Positions 1-17,907 of a stretch of 64,000 bases of DNA are shown piece by piece. The DNA comes from Anthopleura xanthogrammica (taxonomy: Eukaryota > Cnidaria > Anthozoa > Actiniaria > Actiniidae): NCBI GenBank assembly GCA_964019055.1, contig OZ025213.1, forward strand, positions 12,877,202 through 12,941,201, read 5' to 3'. Under the pieces are notes generated by a model. It did no database searches. It worked only from the letters and a program-made list of their open reading frames with translations, and had not been told where the DNA came from. A program made the position numbers and the translations under genes. Each line of letters starts with the position of its first letter. Position 1 is the first letter of the stretch.

Positions 1-177
1 TATTCAGATACTAAAGTATGCAAAAATCAGTGATGAGCGATGATCTAATTGATGTTTTCTAAATCACGTATTTTCTGGAGATTTTTTTAGAAGACTTTTC
101 AAGGACGCATTCGTCATTGCTCATCATCACTATGTGACTTTTCATGAATTCTCATTTGTCTATTATTATTGTCCTAG

Positions 178-5315
<5,138 letters not shown>

Positions 5316-7394
5316 TCTGTCCCTATCCCCTGGGGAGTAGGGTGGGATGAAAGAACCTACCCATCCCCTAGATTCACTGATCTCATTACTTGTTCTACCA
5401 ACAATATCAAATTTCAAATTCAATTTATGAAGTTATGAATATAAACAAGGCATCCTATACAGTGCAAAACTTAGGATTTTTATTTACACTTACCATAAAT
5501 TTCAATGTTATATAGTTAATAGCACTCATAACTATTCCTTAAGCAACAAACTAGAGATAATTGACTCATTAATCAAGTCAAGTTTACAACTCCCATTTTT
5601 AATTTTGGCTTATGCACCAGCATTAAAAGTTATGCAACTGGCTATGCTTTCAAGATTTCAAAATTGATCTTATGATTTGCTTTGCACATTACTTCAATTC
5701 TTCATGTGAACCAACTCTTAGGATTGAAATTCTTTTGTTTTGTCCTCCAAATTAAGCTGTTTTGACGTCATGTGGAGGGGTCTATAATATTTTTGAGAAA
5801 AATTATGATAAATAGCAGTATGGTGATTATGTTTGCAGTGAATTTAAAAAAAAAAAGTTTATGAATGACACCCTAGAAAACCTATATACACTCAATATGC
5901 AATATACTCTAATAAGTAATATTAATATCAAACACGAAAAAGAGTGTGTTTCATCTGGGCCCAGTTGTACGATGAGTGGATAGTGCTATCCAATGGATAA
6001 ACCCCTATCCAGTGGATGAGTCAATGCTGTTATCCAATAAATTCATCCATTGGATATCACTATCCACCCTTCGTACAACCGGGCCCTGAAGTTCAAACAT
6101 CAGTAAGTAGGGAAAAAAGAAGTGTAGCCGAGATTTTTTTCGTAACCACCTTTGAAGTACTTGGATAGAGGATGTCAAAAAATTGGCATTAGATGAATCT
6201 CACCACTGAGTATGCAAACGAAACCAGCTCGGAGGTTCGGAGACCTGCTCCCAAGCAAATTCTTTGCTATTTCTTGCATATAGGGGATATTTTGAACCCC
6301 CAAAAGAAAAATAGTGAATCCAAAACTCAACCCAGCTAAATCTGCCCATGGATGAAACACTCTTTCATGTGTTTGATACACCTTCTCAAACCGTTAATAT
6401 TTCTTTAAGAAAATAAAAGCAAAAGTTGAACGAATTTTATGCACATTAAGAACACATATTCGTACCTCTGTCGCAGTAGTGATTTCATTAGTCATCTAGA
6501 TCTACTGGTAGTTTTCCCCTCGTGAAATATTAATGAGTTTGAGAAATAAAGTTAAGTATTCCACATTCACACACCAATTTTCCTATACAAAAAATTTCTA
6601 CGTTCTAATTTTCTACTTAATACACTTATCCTAATTCGCCCATTTTGACAAAAAATGCTAGAATATTAGTAAAAGATAGATTTAAATATTAAATGTTATA
6701 ACAAATAGTAATATAAAGTTAAGAAAAAGAACTTTAGTTTAGAAGATATGTAAGAAACTAAAAGAAACATTGTCAAATTCAAAAACAATCAATAATTTTG
6801 TCTACAAATTTTCGAACAGTACTATTGATAGCAGTTTTTCGGTGATATTTTTACAGATTTAACTTAGAATGTTTTGAAAATTGCACCGTGAAAAATCCTG
6901 TGAATAATAAATTCTAGAAAATATTTTAATAAAAATTAATGAATTAAAGAGGTGCTTTGAAATGTGCAGGACCCAGAGGAAGTAAAGTACTGAAAACGAG
7001 AAAATGGGAAAACTTAGTAAAAGCAATGACGATCATTGAACTCATACCCATTTTCAAAATTATGTCACTTGTGCTGATCAGCTTTTCTAGAGTTTTTAAT
7101 GCCAGCAATCAAATTCTGAACCATTTGAATATTTAGGGAAGAAAGGTAAATTTGCTACTTTTGGGTTTTAGAAAATTAGGATTATGCAAATATCAACAGT
7201 TAATTCTGTTACATATTTGAATAACAACAGTCAAAACTTAAGATGAGTTTTCAGCACAGGTCAGGTGGTATCCTACAAAGTGACTGTATCACACTGCATT
7301 ATTATTATGGCCCTTTGTTCCCTATCAGTTATGACCAACCTGTTGCTATAGCAATCAAGGTTTGCCATAGAAAGAGGATTTAGTATAACCTGTA
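5316..7394. other. Kinase 3' UTR and AT-rich intergenic DNA
   Basis: This follows the kinase stop codon. Apart from the hairpin MITE at 5957-6086 and a short SINE-like match near 6968, I see no coding signal. It is AT-rich, especially 6500-6960. Part of the start must be kinase 3' UTR, whose end is not clear. Confidence 0.5.
5957..6086. mobile_element. Hairpin MITE with GGGCCC termini
   Basis: The 130-bp segment begins GGGCCCAGTTGTACGATG and ends CTTCGTACAACCGGGCCC. The inverted arms extend through GTGGATAGTG and TATCCAATGGAT. It is non-coding; no clear target duplication was identified. Confidence 0.75.
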
Positions 7395-7610
7395 AATAGT
7401 GCCCTTCACAGTTCCCTGTGCCATCTTGAATGGTAGCTGGACCTTTGCAACAAAGCGAGACATGAGGTGACCTTGTAATGATAGAGACGTGAATAATTGT
7501 CCAAGGTGTTAAAAAGGTCTCTATCATTGCAAGGCCACCCTTTGTCTCACTTCAATGCAAAGGCATGGCTACCTTTCAAGATGACGCAGGGAATTGTGAA
7601 GGGGACTATT
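7395..7610. mobile_element. Foldback element with arms of about 94 bp
   Basis: AATAGTGCCCTTCACAGTTC at the left is matched by the inverted GAATTGTGAAGGGGACTATT at the right. The arms continue inward to GTAATGATAGAGAC and GTCTCTATCATTGC. A loop of about 28 bp contains AATTGTCCAAGGTGTTAAAAA. It sits just downstream of the CUB gene. Confidence 0.75.
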
Positions 7611-7641
7611 GAAATCAAGAGTATGTACAAGGAATTTTATC

Positions 7642-10600
7642 TTACATAGATACTGTAGGGGGACCACCTGGATTTTGATATCCTGGCGGGGGTGGCCCTG
7701 GGTATGGATTTGGCTGCTCTGGTGGGGGCGGCAACCCTGGTGGGGGCGGCCCTGGGTATGGATTTGGCTGTCCCGGTGGGGGCGGACCTGGGTATGGATT
7801 TGGCGGTCCTGGTGGTGGCGGCCCTGGGTATGGATTGGGCTGTCCTGGTGGGGGCGGCCCTGGGTATGGATTGGGCTGTCCCATTGGTGGCGGTCCTGGG
7901 TATGGATTGGGTTGTCCCATTGGTGGCGGTCCTGGGTATGGATTGGGTTGTCCCATTGGTGGCGGCCCTGGGTATGGATTGGGCTGTCCCATTGGGGGTG
8001 GTCCAGGGTATGGCTGTCCTTTCTGTGGATATTGCTCATGTTGCCCATATGGTGGCGGTCCTTGAGGCGGTGGGACGACTACCCCTTGACCTTGCGGAGC
8101 AGCAGTGATAATGGTTGTGGCTGTAGTACGGGGAGCCGTATTATGTACTACACCAGGACTTCTCTTCTTCTTCATGCAGCAGACAACAGCAATGATAATG
8201 CCGACAATCACCCCAATCGCTATCAACACACCGATTATCGTTCCAACATTTGAACCTGTGAAGTTAAGAAACCAAACCATCTATCTTAAGAATTCACAGG
8301 CTCATCCCCCCCCCCCCCCCCCAATAAAAGGGAGGATTTTTTCTAAACTTTTCAGCAGATATCAGAGTTACAATCCATTGCCTTCAAACAACTGCTTAAA
8401 ATCGTTTCATTTTGGTCAGTTCTTATACATTTACTGTATTGTTGACCTAAATGCCTCGACTTGAATTAATTAAGTGGGACGTAATTATAAGGGTTCGCAG
8501 TGATGCCATATTGCCTTATTTTTGATGCAGTTTTACGGTAATTTTTATTTTAACCTGCGGTTTTACAGTTTTACAAGACTACAGTTTGCGGTTATCATAA
8601 ATCTTAGGCCACGGTAATCAGTGAAAAAAGTCTGTGTTCTGTTTTAGTAAATGCAAGGCCGAAGCAACTGTTGAGGCATTATGGTCTTTTACTTTTTTCT
8701 GTGCAGTTTTGCGGTATTCTAACTCCCCTTATGCCCCCTCTTAACATATTAATTGTTTGAAGGTAATGGAGTCTGATATCTACTGTTATGGTAAATTTCT
8801 CCCCCCCCCCCCCCCCCATTTTGCACTAGGAGACCATTTTTTTAAATGCCTACAAAACTATACATACCACTAGATTCTTGTGTGGAATAGGACAGCTTGA
8901 ATCCCTTGTAGTTATACTGATGATCAGAGCGGAAACGGATCCACATATACCTCCCAGATGAGTAGATAGTCTTTCTTGTGCTTCCACAGTAATCACCCTT
9001 TTTAGAACTGCTGGAATAATACCCATCCCGAACTTGCAAATAATCTGCATCAGTACAGAACAGTTTTGACTGCATGCTCATGTAATCGATACTCAAACGG
9101 ATCTTTTCGCCGATTGGCACAGTGATTTTCCAAGTACATTGCATATTGCTTGGATATGTGTATGGATAGCTTGGACTGGTGATAGTCCCTCTTCCGGACG
9201 TCATCCGTATGTCGTTGTTTGCACCAAAGGAGTATGACGATGAACATTTCCCATCGACGCGTGTCGCTAAAGAAAGATAAAAGTGCATATGATCAAATCA
9301 TTTTGTTTGTTTGCTAAGCTATTGTTGTGTTAGATTAAGGTGTTGTCTACATATTGCTTGTTGTATGTTAAATTGCAGATAACGTGCACATGCAACAGAT
9401 TTTCTTTCGATTGTCCAAAAAGAAAAAAAATGTCGATTGCAAAGTGGAAATAGAGACAATTTTCATTTGGTAATTGCAGTTTGCAACCCAACAATGATGC
9501 GCATCTTTACTCCATGCCTATAGACCCCTTGCACTTGACGTCAAAGCAGCTCAATTAAGAGAATAAAACAAAAGAATTTCAAACATTGGTAAAGCGTGCT
9601 GCATGAGATTGAAAAATTCCGCACATCGAGCAACCAATCGCGTCTTGCAGACCGTATACAAGCAAAAACGTATTGCGCATACTCGGAAAATAGTCCGAAC
9701 AATCGACACTTGTACATGACACTAGAGGAATAGTATTGCGCATACTCGGAAAATAGTCCGAACAATCGACACTTGTACATGACACTAGAGGAATAGTATT
9801 GCGCATACTCGGAAAATAGTCCGAACAATCGACACTTGTACATGACACTAGAGGAATAGTATTGCGCATACTCGGAAAATAGTCCGAACAATCGACACTT
9901 GTACATGACACTAGAGGAATGGTATTGCGCATACTCGGAAAATAGTCCGAACAATCGACACTTGTACATGACACTAGAGGAATAGTATTGCGCATACTCG
10001 GAAAATAGTCCGAACAATCGACACTTTTACATGACACTAGAGGAATGGTATTGCGCATACTCGGAAAATAGTCCGAACAATCGACACTTGTATACGACAC
10101 TAGAGGAATGGTATTGCGCATACTCGGAAACAGTCCGAACAATCGACACTTGTATACGACGCAAGAGGAAACGTATTGCGTAGCTTCGGGAATTTTTTTC
10201 CTTGCACCACGTTACTGCGGTTTTACATATTCTGCGAACCCAGACATTCCAACAGCTTGTTGTGAAATTGATTTTTTACTGCCGTCAATCAAAACTGATC
10301 AGTCGGTACCTTTTGTATTTTTATAAACACATTTATTCCATTAACCAATTATATCGTATCCTTTCCTACCTGGATAAACTGCAGAATATCTCAATTCAAA
10401 TCCCTTGTACTGAGACGAGTAATCACTATGAAACTTGACATACAAATAACGACCCTTGGAAATGATGATCGGAGGTCTTTTCGAGCCACAGTACCGACTG
10501 ATGAATGTGGAGTAACGTGAGGAACCATCTCGAACCTCGACGTAGTCTTTATAACATGATGTAGATGTTTGGAGGTTGAAGGAGATGAAGGTGACTTTGA

Positions 10601-10947
10601 TGCGCATGCTGCTGTACGGGGCAGCGATGTACCAGTAGCAATCCTGGTTGTAGTTGTAGTTCCAGGGGTAGTTAGGGGATGAGAGAGAATAGCTATACCC
10701 ATAAGCGGCATTCAAACGTTGAGGACTGCTATAACATGCTGGGAATAAAAAAATGGGAAAAATGAAAAGAAATAGAAAAAAAGAAATAAGAAAATTGTTA
10801 AGTATGTTTATTAACGACAGATCCAAGAAGGTCTTTTTCTTTGTTAATCCTTTTTTCGGATAATTAAGAATTTATTTAATGAAATATAGATAAGACAGAA
10901 ATTATACTTACTCGAGGCCTTGAGCTGACTCACAAGGGACAGAAGAA
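7642..10947 (-). CDS. Secreted-side CUB-CUB, single-pass membrane protein with proline-rich tail
   Basis: Four phase-consistent exons on the minus strand: 10912-10947 (end of a signal peptide, LLSLVSQLKAS), 10370-10738 (CUB 1), 8868-9266 (CUB 2), and 7642-8255 (membrane span, tail, stop). CUB features include SPNYPWNY and SPSYPYTYPSN, paired cysteines, YVEVRDG and YLQVRDG, and YKGFELRYS and YKGFKLSYS near the domain ends. A hydrophobic segment of about 20 residues rich in I, V and G is followed by CCMKKKR, giving a type I topology. The tail holds about nine PNPYPGPPP-type units separated by MGQ or PGQ, a plausible ligand for SH3 or WW domains. The first exon with the start codon was not found. 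Ligand and function are unknown. Confidence 0.8.
9660..10180. repeat. 63-bp minisatellite in a CUB-gene intron
   Basis: About eight units of TATTGCGCATACTCGGAAAA, TAGTCCGAACAATCGACACT and TGTACATGACACTAGAGGAA. The 63-bp period is a multiple of three, so long open frames appear but they are not coding. The array lies between the two CUB exons. Confidence 0.9.
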
Positions 10948-12889
10948 CTATAAGATAGAAAGGGAAAAAAACTATTCTACATATTAAGCAAAACAAACAA
11001 AAAACAATTGCACTTAATTCGCTCTTTCGTTTTCATGTCAAACAGTCAAATGTGCGATATTTAATTTATTTAGGAAGTCGTAGAGCTGAATGCAAAAAAA
11101 TATTTGACATTTTTAAAATTTGTTTCTTCACAATTTTTGTTCAAAATTTACTGAATGCTGAATAAAACCCAAATAAAACTCAATGTACACAATTTATAAT
11201 TAAGATTTACGTACATATCTTAATTCTTATTAAAATTCTATAATAATTCTTTGTTCATAAATAAATACTAGGTGAGTATTATTTTCTATGGTAACCAAAC
11301 AAAACACTTTTTTCTGCATTTATTAAAATTTCAATTAATTCGAAAAATTTCAAGATTATCTTCAAAAATCTTTTCATAATTGATAGAAATTCGATTTTGT
11401 AGAAAGGATAGAAGTTTTTAGACTTTGTTTAAGGAGTTTGTCTAAATTTCAACTCGAAAATTGCTTCTTTTTTTTGCAGTTTGGCACTCGACCATGATAT
11501 CTTAAGCTTAGTACTTAGTACTATACTAATGAATAGTTCGCTCAGGCTGGGTTTGCACCCGTTTTTTCTTGTCTTTTCTTTGTTTTTATGATAGTTTTTC
11601 TTTCATTTTGAGAGATAATTTGTTATTTCCAAGTTATGAAAACATCAAGCAACAAAAATCTATATTTCTGGGGGGAAAAAAGAAACCGTGTAAAAAATAA
11701 ACAAAGCGAGTCGCTTAGAAACCAGATTTTTATTTATTCAAAAAAAGTACCATTTCGCAACATGCAACTCCTTTTTTCTCCATAGATAAATTGAAGACGA
11801 TTTATTTTGAAATTGTCATCGAAATTGGGAATTTAAATTCAGCCAAAGAAAAAGGAAAATTAAAATATTGTAGGATGCTCCTAAATGTGTCCGGCAACAC
11901 GACAGCCCACACTGACCCGAAATCACAACTTGTGCTTGATATTCTAAACTCACAAATGCCTGATATTTCAAACTTCGGAAGGCCTAGATGAAACTCTAGT
12001 AACCGTAAAAAATCGTGTAATTTCTTTCCATACTTTATTACAGGTAGATTATGTGCAGTTATATATATTTCCTGGCTAGGCTCATTTAATTTAGAATTCG
12101 GAAAATTATCTCGATATATTGAAACACCATTCGATACAAATAACTGGCCGAATAGGAAAGCGTATTTCTATAATCTCTATTTCTATAAAAGCTTTTGGGT
12201 ATTTTCGGTGAAGAATCAAGTTACAAAGCCTTTTAAAACAAGAACACGTTATAACTACCGTGTGGAAGCTAATAAGGCACTGCTTAACGACGAAAACTCG
12301 ACCCCTGTCGATGATCATTTTGAGTCTTTCATACTTAGATCTCGGGCGGGTTAGATCTCCAGCTTCATCTTCAGTGATTCTTGTTTATGGAAGTCAAACA
12401 TTTAAAATTCGAAAAAAGCCATTTCACGGCTGATTTGAGGCTTTAGGCAGAGCACAACGTGACTCAAACAGCAACCATGTAACATCACATTCAAACATTA
12501 CCAATATCTTTTCCAAAATCAATTGAAATATAACTACTCACCAAAAAATGTCAAGCCCACTCGAGATTTTCCTTCCATTTCAGTTCTTTCAGGTTTCCCG
12601 TCTTGCTTGCCGGTTAAAGAAGGACAGCCAGACGGTGGATTTTCTGTGTTTCAGTTCAACGAGGTCATGGCAGCTGCACGAGAAGATAGTGTCGTTGTTA
12701 TTGGGTCGAGTGACGTCAGAGATGTCAGTTTTGATCTGTCAACGCGTATGTGTGACGGATTGAAGAGGCCTTTTGAAATTTTTAAGGTGGCTCCTTGAAG
12801 ATTTTTCCGACCATAACTCTGAAAAACCTGAAACAAATTTCCTTTCTTAGCAGAAGCGATAAGATTTTCATTCAATTTGCCACTATATA
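10948..12889. other. No confident gene; upstream of the CUB gene
   Basis: AT-rich sequence that must contain or precede the first exon and promoter of the minus-strand CUB gene, but I could not place them. Open frames near 12100-12320 and 12520-12875 show no recognisable domain or conserved context. Confidence 0.4.
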
Positions 12890-12984
12890 CGGTGGCCCAT
12901 AGGGGACATGCAGCAAGTTAGATGAGTTGCTGCAAATAAAACGAGTTGCTGCATATAATAAACGAGTTGCTGCATGTTACACAG

Positions 12985-14378
12985 GGAGACCGGCTTTCCT
13001 TTGCCGCATTCAATATTCATTTTTCTTTACGTAATTGCTTTTTATGGGTTTCCTGTGGTTTGGGATTGGATTACGGTTGACGGTTACACAAGCTGTAATC
13101 AGATCTGTACTGTAAATTGATAGCCGATTAAATTGTTGGTAACGCACTCTTCATAAAGCATTCAAAAGAAGAGAAGGGACGAAACCAAGCGAGTTTAGCG
13201 TATTATGATCACCTCCAGTTGCTCGGACCAGCTACTTTAGTGAAGTCAGCGGGAAGTTGGCTCGTTATTTTTCATGTTTAGTTTACATCATGTATTCCAT
13301 CATGTTGGTCAAGATACTGATTATTTAGGAATTCGACAAACTCCAGATCTTTTTGTCTAACAACTTCTTTTAGTTCTACGTACTATACCGAATGAGGGAA
13401 AGTATTTTTCTACTGGATCGATTCAAAGGTATACTTATTTGAAGAGCATATATCTAAATTATTGTGAACAGGAGGTAGCTGAAAAAAGTGTAGAGCCCCT
13501 ACCATCTTTGATCCCAGCAAATGAGTGGATGGTCGTAGCGCCTACATTGGGAAGATTTGAACAGACGATTCCAGTAGTACAAGTGACTTTGACGTTCTTC
13601 TTGAGTTTACTGAGTTCTCTATATACAGCTTCAAGGGTAAAAGTTTTACCAGTCCCGCAGCTCGAATGACCAGCTATCGATAAATCTATCGCTCTTTGTT
13701 GATCTCTCGTTGGACTCATGTAAGGAACTTATACATCATTGGAAATGTTTTTTTTTTAAGGATAATATAGATCAGATCTGAGCCACACGCATAGAATTCG
13801 CGGGAAATATTGAAACGATACCGGAAATATCCCAAACTTATATGCAAATTTGGATCGCTCTGTCAACAAACTGTCAAAATTCTTTTGTTTCAAAACTGAT
13901 GTTGACCAGATATCCGTGTTTCATAAGATAAGCGGTCCGAGCAACTGGAGGTGAACATATAACTAAGACTTAGCTTTTAAATATCACTGTCTAGGATCGC
14001 ATCATTTCTGAGTATAAAGAAATAAACCTTCCTGAACCAAAGTTCATTTATTGGGCCAACATTCAGTGGGGTTTTTATTAATAAAGGACTTCCATGAACC
14101 AAATAAAAAGGGTTTTCAAATCGGATACTCACTTGGTTTCGTCCCTTCTCTTCTTTTGAATGCTTTATAGAAAGTGCGTTACATTCAAACAACACAGGCA
14201 ACCCATAAAGAGCACGTTACCAACGGTTATTGATTTGAATTTAATCGGCTATCAATTTACAGTAAAGATCTGATTACAGCTTAGCCGATCTTAAACCACA
14301 GGAAACCCATAAAAAGCAATTACGTAAAGAATAATGAATATTGAATGCGGCAAAGGAAAGCCGGGCTCCCTGTGCATG
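12985..14378. repeat. Inner inverted repeat flanking the helicase fragment
   Basis: The left arm, about 12985-13230, carries CGGCTTTCCTTTGCCGCATT and CACCTCCAGTTGCTCGGACC. It is repeated inverted at about 13925-14378, where the right arm has extra inserted sequence. The spacer contains the PIF1-like fragment. Confidence 0.65.
13459..13719 (-). pseudogene. PIF1-like DNA helicase, N-terminal fragment
   Basis: An 86-residue frame starts SPTRDQQRAID, then has CGTGKTF (Walker A type), a stretch VKVTCTTGIVCSN and TTIHSFAG, the order seen at the start of PIF1-family superfamily 1 helicases. The frame then ends and no later helicase motifs were found nearby, so it is a fragment, although a continuation through introns was not excluded. 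PIF1-like helicases are known cargo of Helitrons and other large elements. Here the fragment is inside a TIR element between inverted repeats. Confidence 0.65.
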
Positions 14379-14385
14379 TTATTCG

Positions 14386-15326
14386 AAAAACGCTGCGCGC
14401 GCACTTTGCTGGTTGGGACTGGGTTCTAGAAGAGCCTCGTGGTTTGTTGTTGTTGTCGATCGCCATCGGTTCTGCTTGACAAGACGCTTGAAAAAGTAGA
14501 CAGAACAAGCCACTTTAAAACCAGTTCGAGTAAAAGACAGAAGCTTAAAGCCCCCATACAGGATGTCACGATACAGATTGGTTTAGTGGTGGCCAAGGAT
14601 GGTGAGCTTGTATCCGATAGGATCTTTCACCATACCCTGGTTGAATCGGCTTTGCTTTTCAACAGCCATTCTAAGTAGCTCTTTGGCTGTTATTGCCGGT
14701 TGGACCTTTACAGTCAACGAACTTCAGGCATGAACGCATAACTTGTAGATTACAAATAATAATCGAATATTCAAAATAACAATCGAATATTGAAAAGAAC
14801 AATCGAATATTCAAAAGAATATTTGAACATTCAAAAAAATATTCGAATCTTCGGATTGTCGGACGTCATACTGTACATGGAAATGGTGAATGAACTCCTT
14901 TCGATTTCAAATCTTACATCTTTATATGACTGGGATATTTTTAATCTACGAATATTCATTTTAATCTACGAATATTCGTTTGAATCTACGAATATTCAAT
15001 TGAATCTATGAATATTTATTTTATTATTCAGACAATCGTTCATGCCTGAAGTTCGTTGACTGTAAAGGCAAGGATGACCCGCGTTTTACTGTAAGATCAC
15101 CATCCTTGGCCACCACTAAACCAATCTGTATCGTGACATCCTGTATGGGGGCTTTAAGCTTCTCTCTTTTACTCGAACTGGTTTTAAAGTGGCTTGTTCT
15201 GTCTACTTTTTCAAGCGTCTTGTCAAGCAGAACCGATGGCGATCGACAACAACAACAAACCACGGGGCTCTTCTAGAACCCAGTCCCAATCAGCAAAGTG
15301 CGCGCGCAGCGTTTTTCGAATAACAT
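14386..15326. repeat. Outer inverted repeat with AATATTC-rich loop
   Basis: Arms of about 220-350 bp (14386-14735 and 15040-15326) are inverted copies. They include CGCTGCGCGCGCACTTTG, GACAAGACGCTTGAAAAAGT and GTCAACGAACTTCAGGCATG. The right arm has lost part of the middle. The loop (14740-15038) contains many GAATATTC-type motifs that are themselves self-complementary. Near-identical open frames in the two arms are a result of the inversion. Confidence 0.75.
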
Positions 15327-15540
15327 GCAGCAACTCGTTTATTATATGCAGCAACTCGTTTTATTTGCAGCAACTCGTTTATTATATGCAGCAACTCGTT
15401 TATTATATGCAGCAACTCGTTTATTATATGCAGCAACTCGTTTTATTTGCAGCAACTCGTTTATTATATGCAGCAACTCGTTTATTATATGCAGCAACTC
15501 GTTTTATTTGCAGCAACTCATCTAACTTGCTGCATGTCCC
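15326..15540. repeat. Subterminal TGCAGCAACTCG array
   Basis: About ten copies of TGCAGCAACTCG separated by TTTATTATA or TTTTATT spacers lie inside the right TIR of the 12890-15553 element. The left end has only three. Unequal expansion of subterminal motifs is common in TIR elements, where they may bind transposase; that role is inferred. Confidence 0.75.
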
Positions 15541-15629
15541 CTATGGGCCACCGTAACTATAGGTTGGAAGTTTGCAATAATAATCAGGATAATAATAATG
15601 TATCGTTTGAGCTGAATCCGGCCGCGTTA

Positions 15630-15903
15630 CAGTGCGACTACTCCACCCAAGCAAATTTTCATACAAATAAGCCAATCACGATTGAGTATTTAAACAATAG
15701 AATCGTCACAAATTTTCAAATTTTCACATTTTTCCTTTTAAAAGCAAATATTTTACTTTATACTTGTGTATTTATGATCAGAAGTGAACAAGAAACAGTT
15801 TAAACTCCAAGAGTCCCTGTTATTCAGAGTCCAAAACGTGATTTATGAATTTGATCATGATTTAAAATGTGTTTGGGTGGCTTTGGTTCGAGTAGTCGCA
15901 CTG
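15630..15903. mobile_element. Small TIR element with TA target duplication
   Basis: The segment starts CAGTGCGACTACTC and ends GAGTAGTCGCACTG, flanked on both sides by TA. The 274-bp length and TA duplication fit a Tc1/mariner-type MITE. It is non-coding. Confidence 0.7.
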
Positions 15904-16338
15904 TAACATGGTAATGATCAACAAACATTCTCAAACTTATAGTTTTTTCTAAAAAAAAATTTCATCAGAAACGAATGAAATACAGCTTGCTTAGCAGCGA
16001 CATTGGAGACATCAGGTTTGCTGGTCATACCAAGAGTTAAATCATCGACGGTCTAGGGGCTACGGTCGAGCTTCCTGATCAGTCAGTAATGTCTTCCCGA
16101 GATAGCAATGAAAAAATATTGCACATGCGCAGTTCAGTATACATGCCAGTGGATCCCACAAGTGTTAGTGTCTCGTGAGAGATGAGGTTTCAGCTGCCAA
16201 AAACTAAATTCATGGTTTTTGTTCAGTCCTTGTATGAATCTTGAGATATGGATAGAAACATGTGATATTTCTCATTCTTTATTATTGGATGGGAGATAAT
16301 AATGTTCGGCAACAGATTACTCTATTCGATGTTAGTAA

Positions 16339-16665
16339 AATTCTACTACTATACTATTGCAAATCCTGCATTCTGATTGGCTAACGTACTCACTATCTAT
16401 CAGCCGATAGATAGTGGGTAGAGAAAGCCGGACTTGTTTTGAAAAAATGGCGGCTTTTCCTTCGCGCTTTTGTGAAGTTTAGTTTAGTTTAGTATAGTAT
16501 AGTTTAGTTGAGATTTTTACTAAAACAATTAGAAGACTCACTCTCGATTTCTATCGGCTTTGATAGTTGACGAGGGGCCGGAGCCCCTCGTCAACTATCA
16601 GCCGATAGAAATCTGAAGTTCGTCTTCTAATTGTTAATTATGAATGTGGCTTAGAATAGTAGTAG
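16339..16665. mobile_element. Hairpin MITE with long internal palindromes
   Basis: The ends ATTCTACTACTAT and AGAATAGTAGTAG are inverted. Inside, CTATCTATCAGCCGATAGATAG and the pair GACGAGGGGC / GCCCCTCGTC form strong hairpins, the second at 16555-16612. Confidence 0.7.
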
Positions 16666-17907
16666 CCTGTCCAAAAGAATCGTACGCCATTTTGGTTTTG
16701 GGAGGTCTGACCATGAGAAGCCTGACGACGAGGATAGATTGAGATATATTTTATACATTTGATATGAAATGCTTGATCATTTTGGATAAATAATATATTT
16801 TGTTAAGATAAAAATGAATTTAATCGGTGTGCGCTTTGAGTCCAAACATTATGATCAATGAAACAGTACTTCATAACTAACCTTATTCTAAATTAGTACA
16901 AAATAGCACTGATGAAACAATAGACATTGCACTATTTGGTACTATTTAGTGCAAATTAAAATAAATTTAGTGTCGGCAGTTTATACGTATCAAAACGAAG
17001 AACAAGAAATATATGAAAAAAGAACTTTGTAAATATATAATTTTCTTTTTTCTTTTCTAGGGTCCCACATCGAAAAGCACCCGCAGATTGACAAGTAGAT
17101 GTGCTCTTGAAGACAAGTGAATTACAAATGAATAGATCTTGCAAATGATTTCAAAGCAGATGCAAGTATTGATTTTCCCTTCAAATTGAGCTGCATTCCT
17201 ACGTTGTTGCAAGGGGTCTAAAAGAATAATGACAATCATAATGTTCGTTTCTATGACATTGTTACAACCTGAAGCGCAAAATGTATGGCAATATTTAATA
17301 CATCTATGCACGTAACGTGCTTTCATACGGTAAAACGCACAATGCAAAGCTGGCTGGTTTTACCAAATAAGGCATGTAAAAAAGCTCGTTTGGCAGCAAA
17401 AACGTCCGTGCACAGAATTATACCTTTGCGTTGCGCTGTAAGGATTTATCAAATATTGTAGTTCTTTGACGAATGTATACGTAAAAAGTAAGAATGAATG
17501 TAAAGTAGGATCTCCAATAAATACAACATGAAGGAATGTTTAATCATTATTGGTTTTGGGCATTGCGCGTCTCAAAGGAAGTCAGGTACAGCTGCATATA
17601 TAATTTTGTGTATTCAAATTATTTCAATAACGTGACACACATTATTATGCATCTCATTTTGAAAAGCCTAGAATAGATCAATGCGTTTTTTTAGCTTTGA
17701 AGAGCGCTGTCCTTTTCACGAGTAATGCGGCCCCATGTGGTATGCCAGGGTGGTTGCTTTCTGCTACTTTCCTTTGCTTCGAGGGTTTTATCTGGGTTTT
17801 TATACTCCCTCCACAAAAATTAATTCCTAAATTCCATTATTGGAATCGAGTGGAAGAAGATCCACTGTTAATTCACATTTATTTATTTTATTTTAATCAG
17901 ATTTATT
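16666..17907. other. No recognisable gene
   Basis: AT-rich DNA with short open frames only. No domain, splice pattern or repeat was recognised with confidence. Confidence 0.5.

Larger units (their letters stand above)
12890..15553. mobile_element. 2.7 kb TIR element with probable TA target duplication
   Basis: The left end CGGTGGCCCATAGGGGACAT is inverted exactly at the right end (15534-15553). The arms continue with alternating TGCAGCAACTCG-type motifs. TA flanks both ends, consistent with a TA duplication, though two bases are weak evidence. Inside are nested inverted repeats, a PIF1-like helicase fragment (13459-13719, minus) and an AATATTC-rich loop. No transposase was recognised, so it is probably non-autonomous. 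Superfamily not assigned. Confidence 0.7.

Noticed and set aside
7609..8253. Tryptophan- and glycine-rich plus-strand frames
   Set aside because: Antisense shadow of the proline-rich tail exon.
9541..10142. Open frames with 21-residue repeats
   Set aside because: Produced by the 63-bp minisatellite, whose period is divisible by three, between two CUB exons.
12523..12875. Open frames of 70-90 aa on both strands
   Set aside because: No domain, no splice partners and no conservation within the window.
14439..15263. Two near-identical 79-aa frames beginning with a cysteine run
   Set aside because: They are the two arms of an inverted repeat; similarity comes from the duplication and the frames diverge at their ends.
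12890..15553. Helitron, because of the PIF1-like fragment
   Set aside because: Long exact terminal inverted repeats and a TA flank do not fit Helitron ends, and no Rep domain was seen.
15194..15803. Frames with repeated QQLVYYM-type units
   Set aside because: Encoded by the subterminal TGCAGCAACTCG array of a TIR element.
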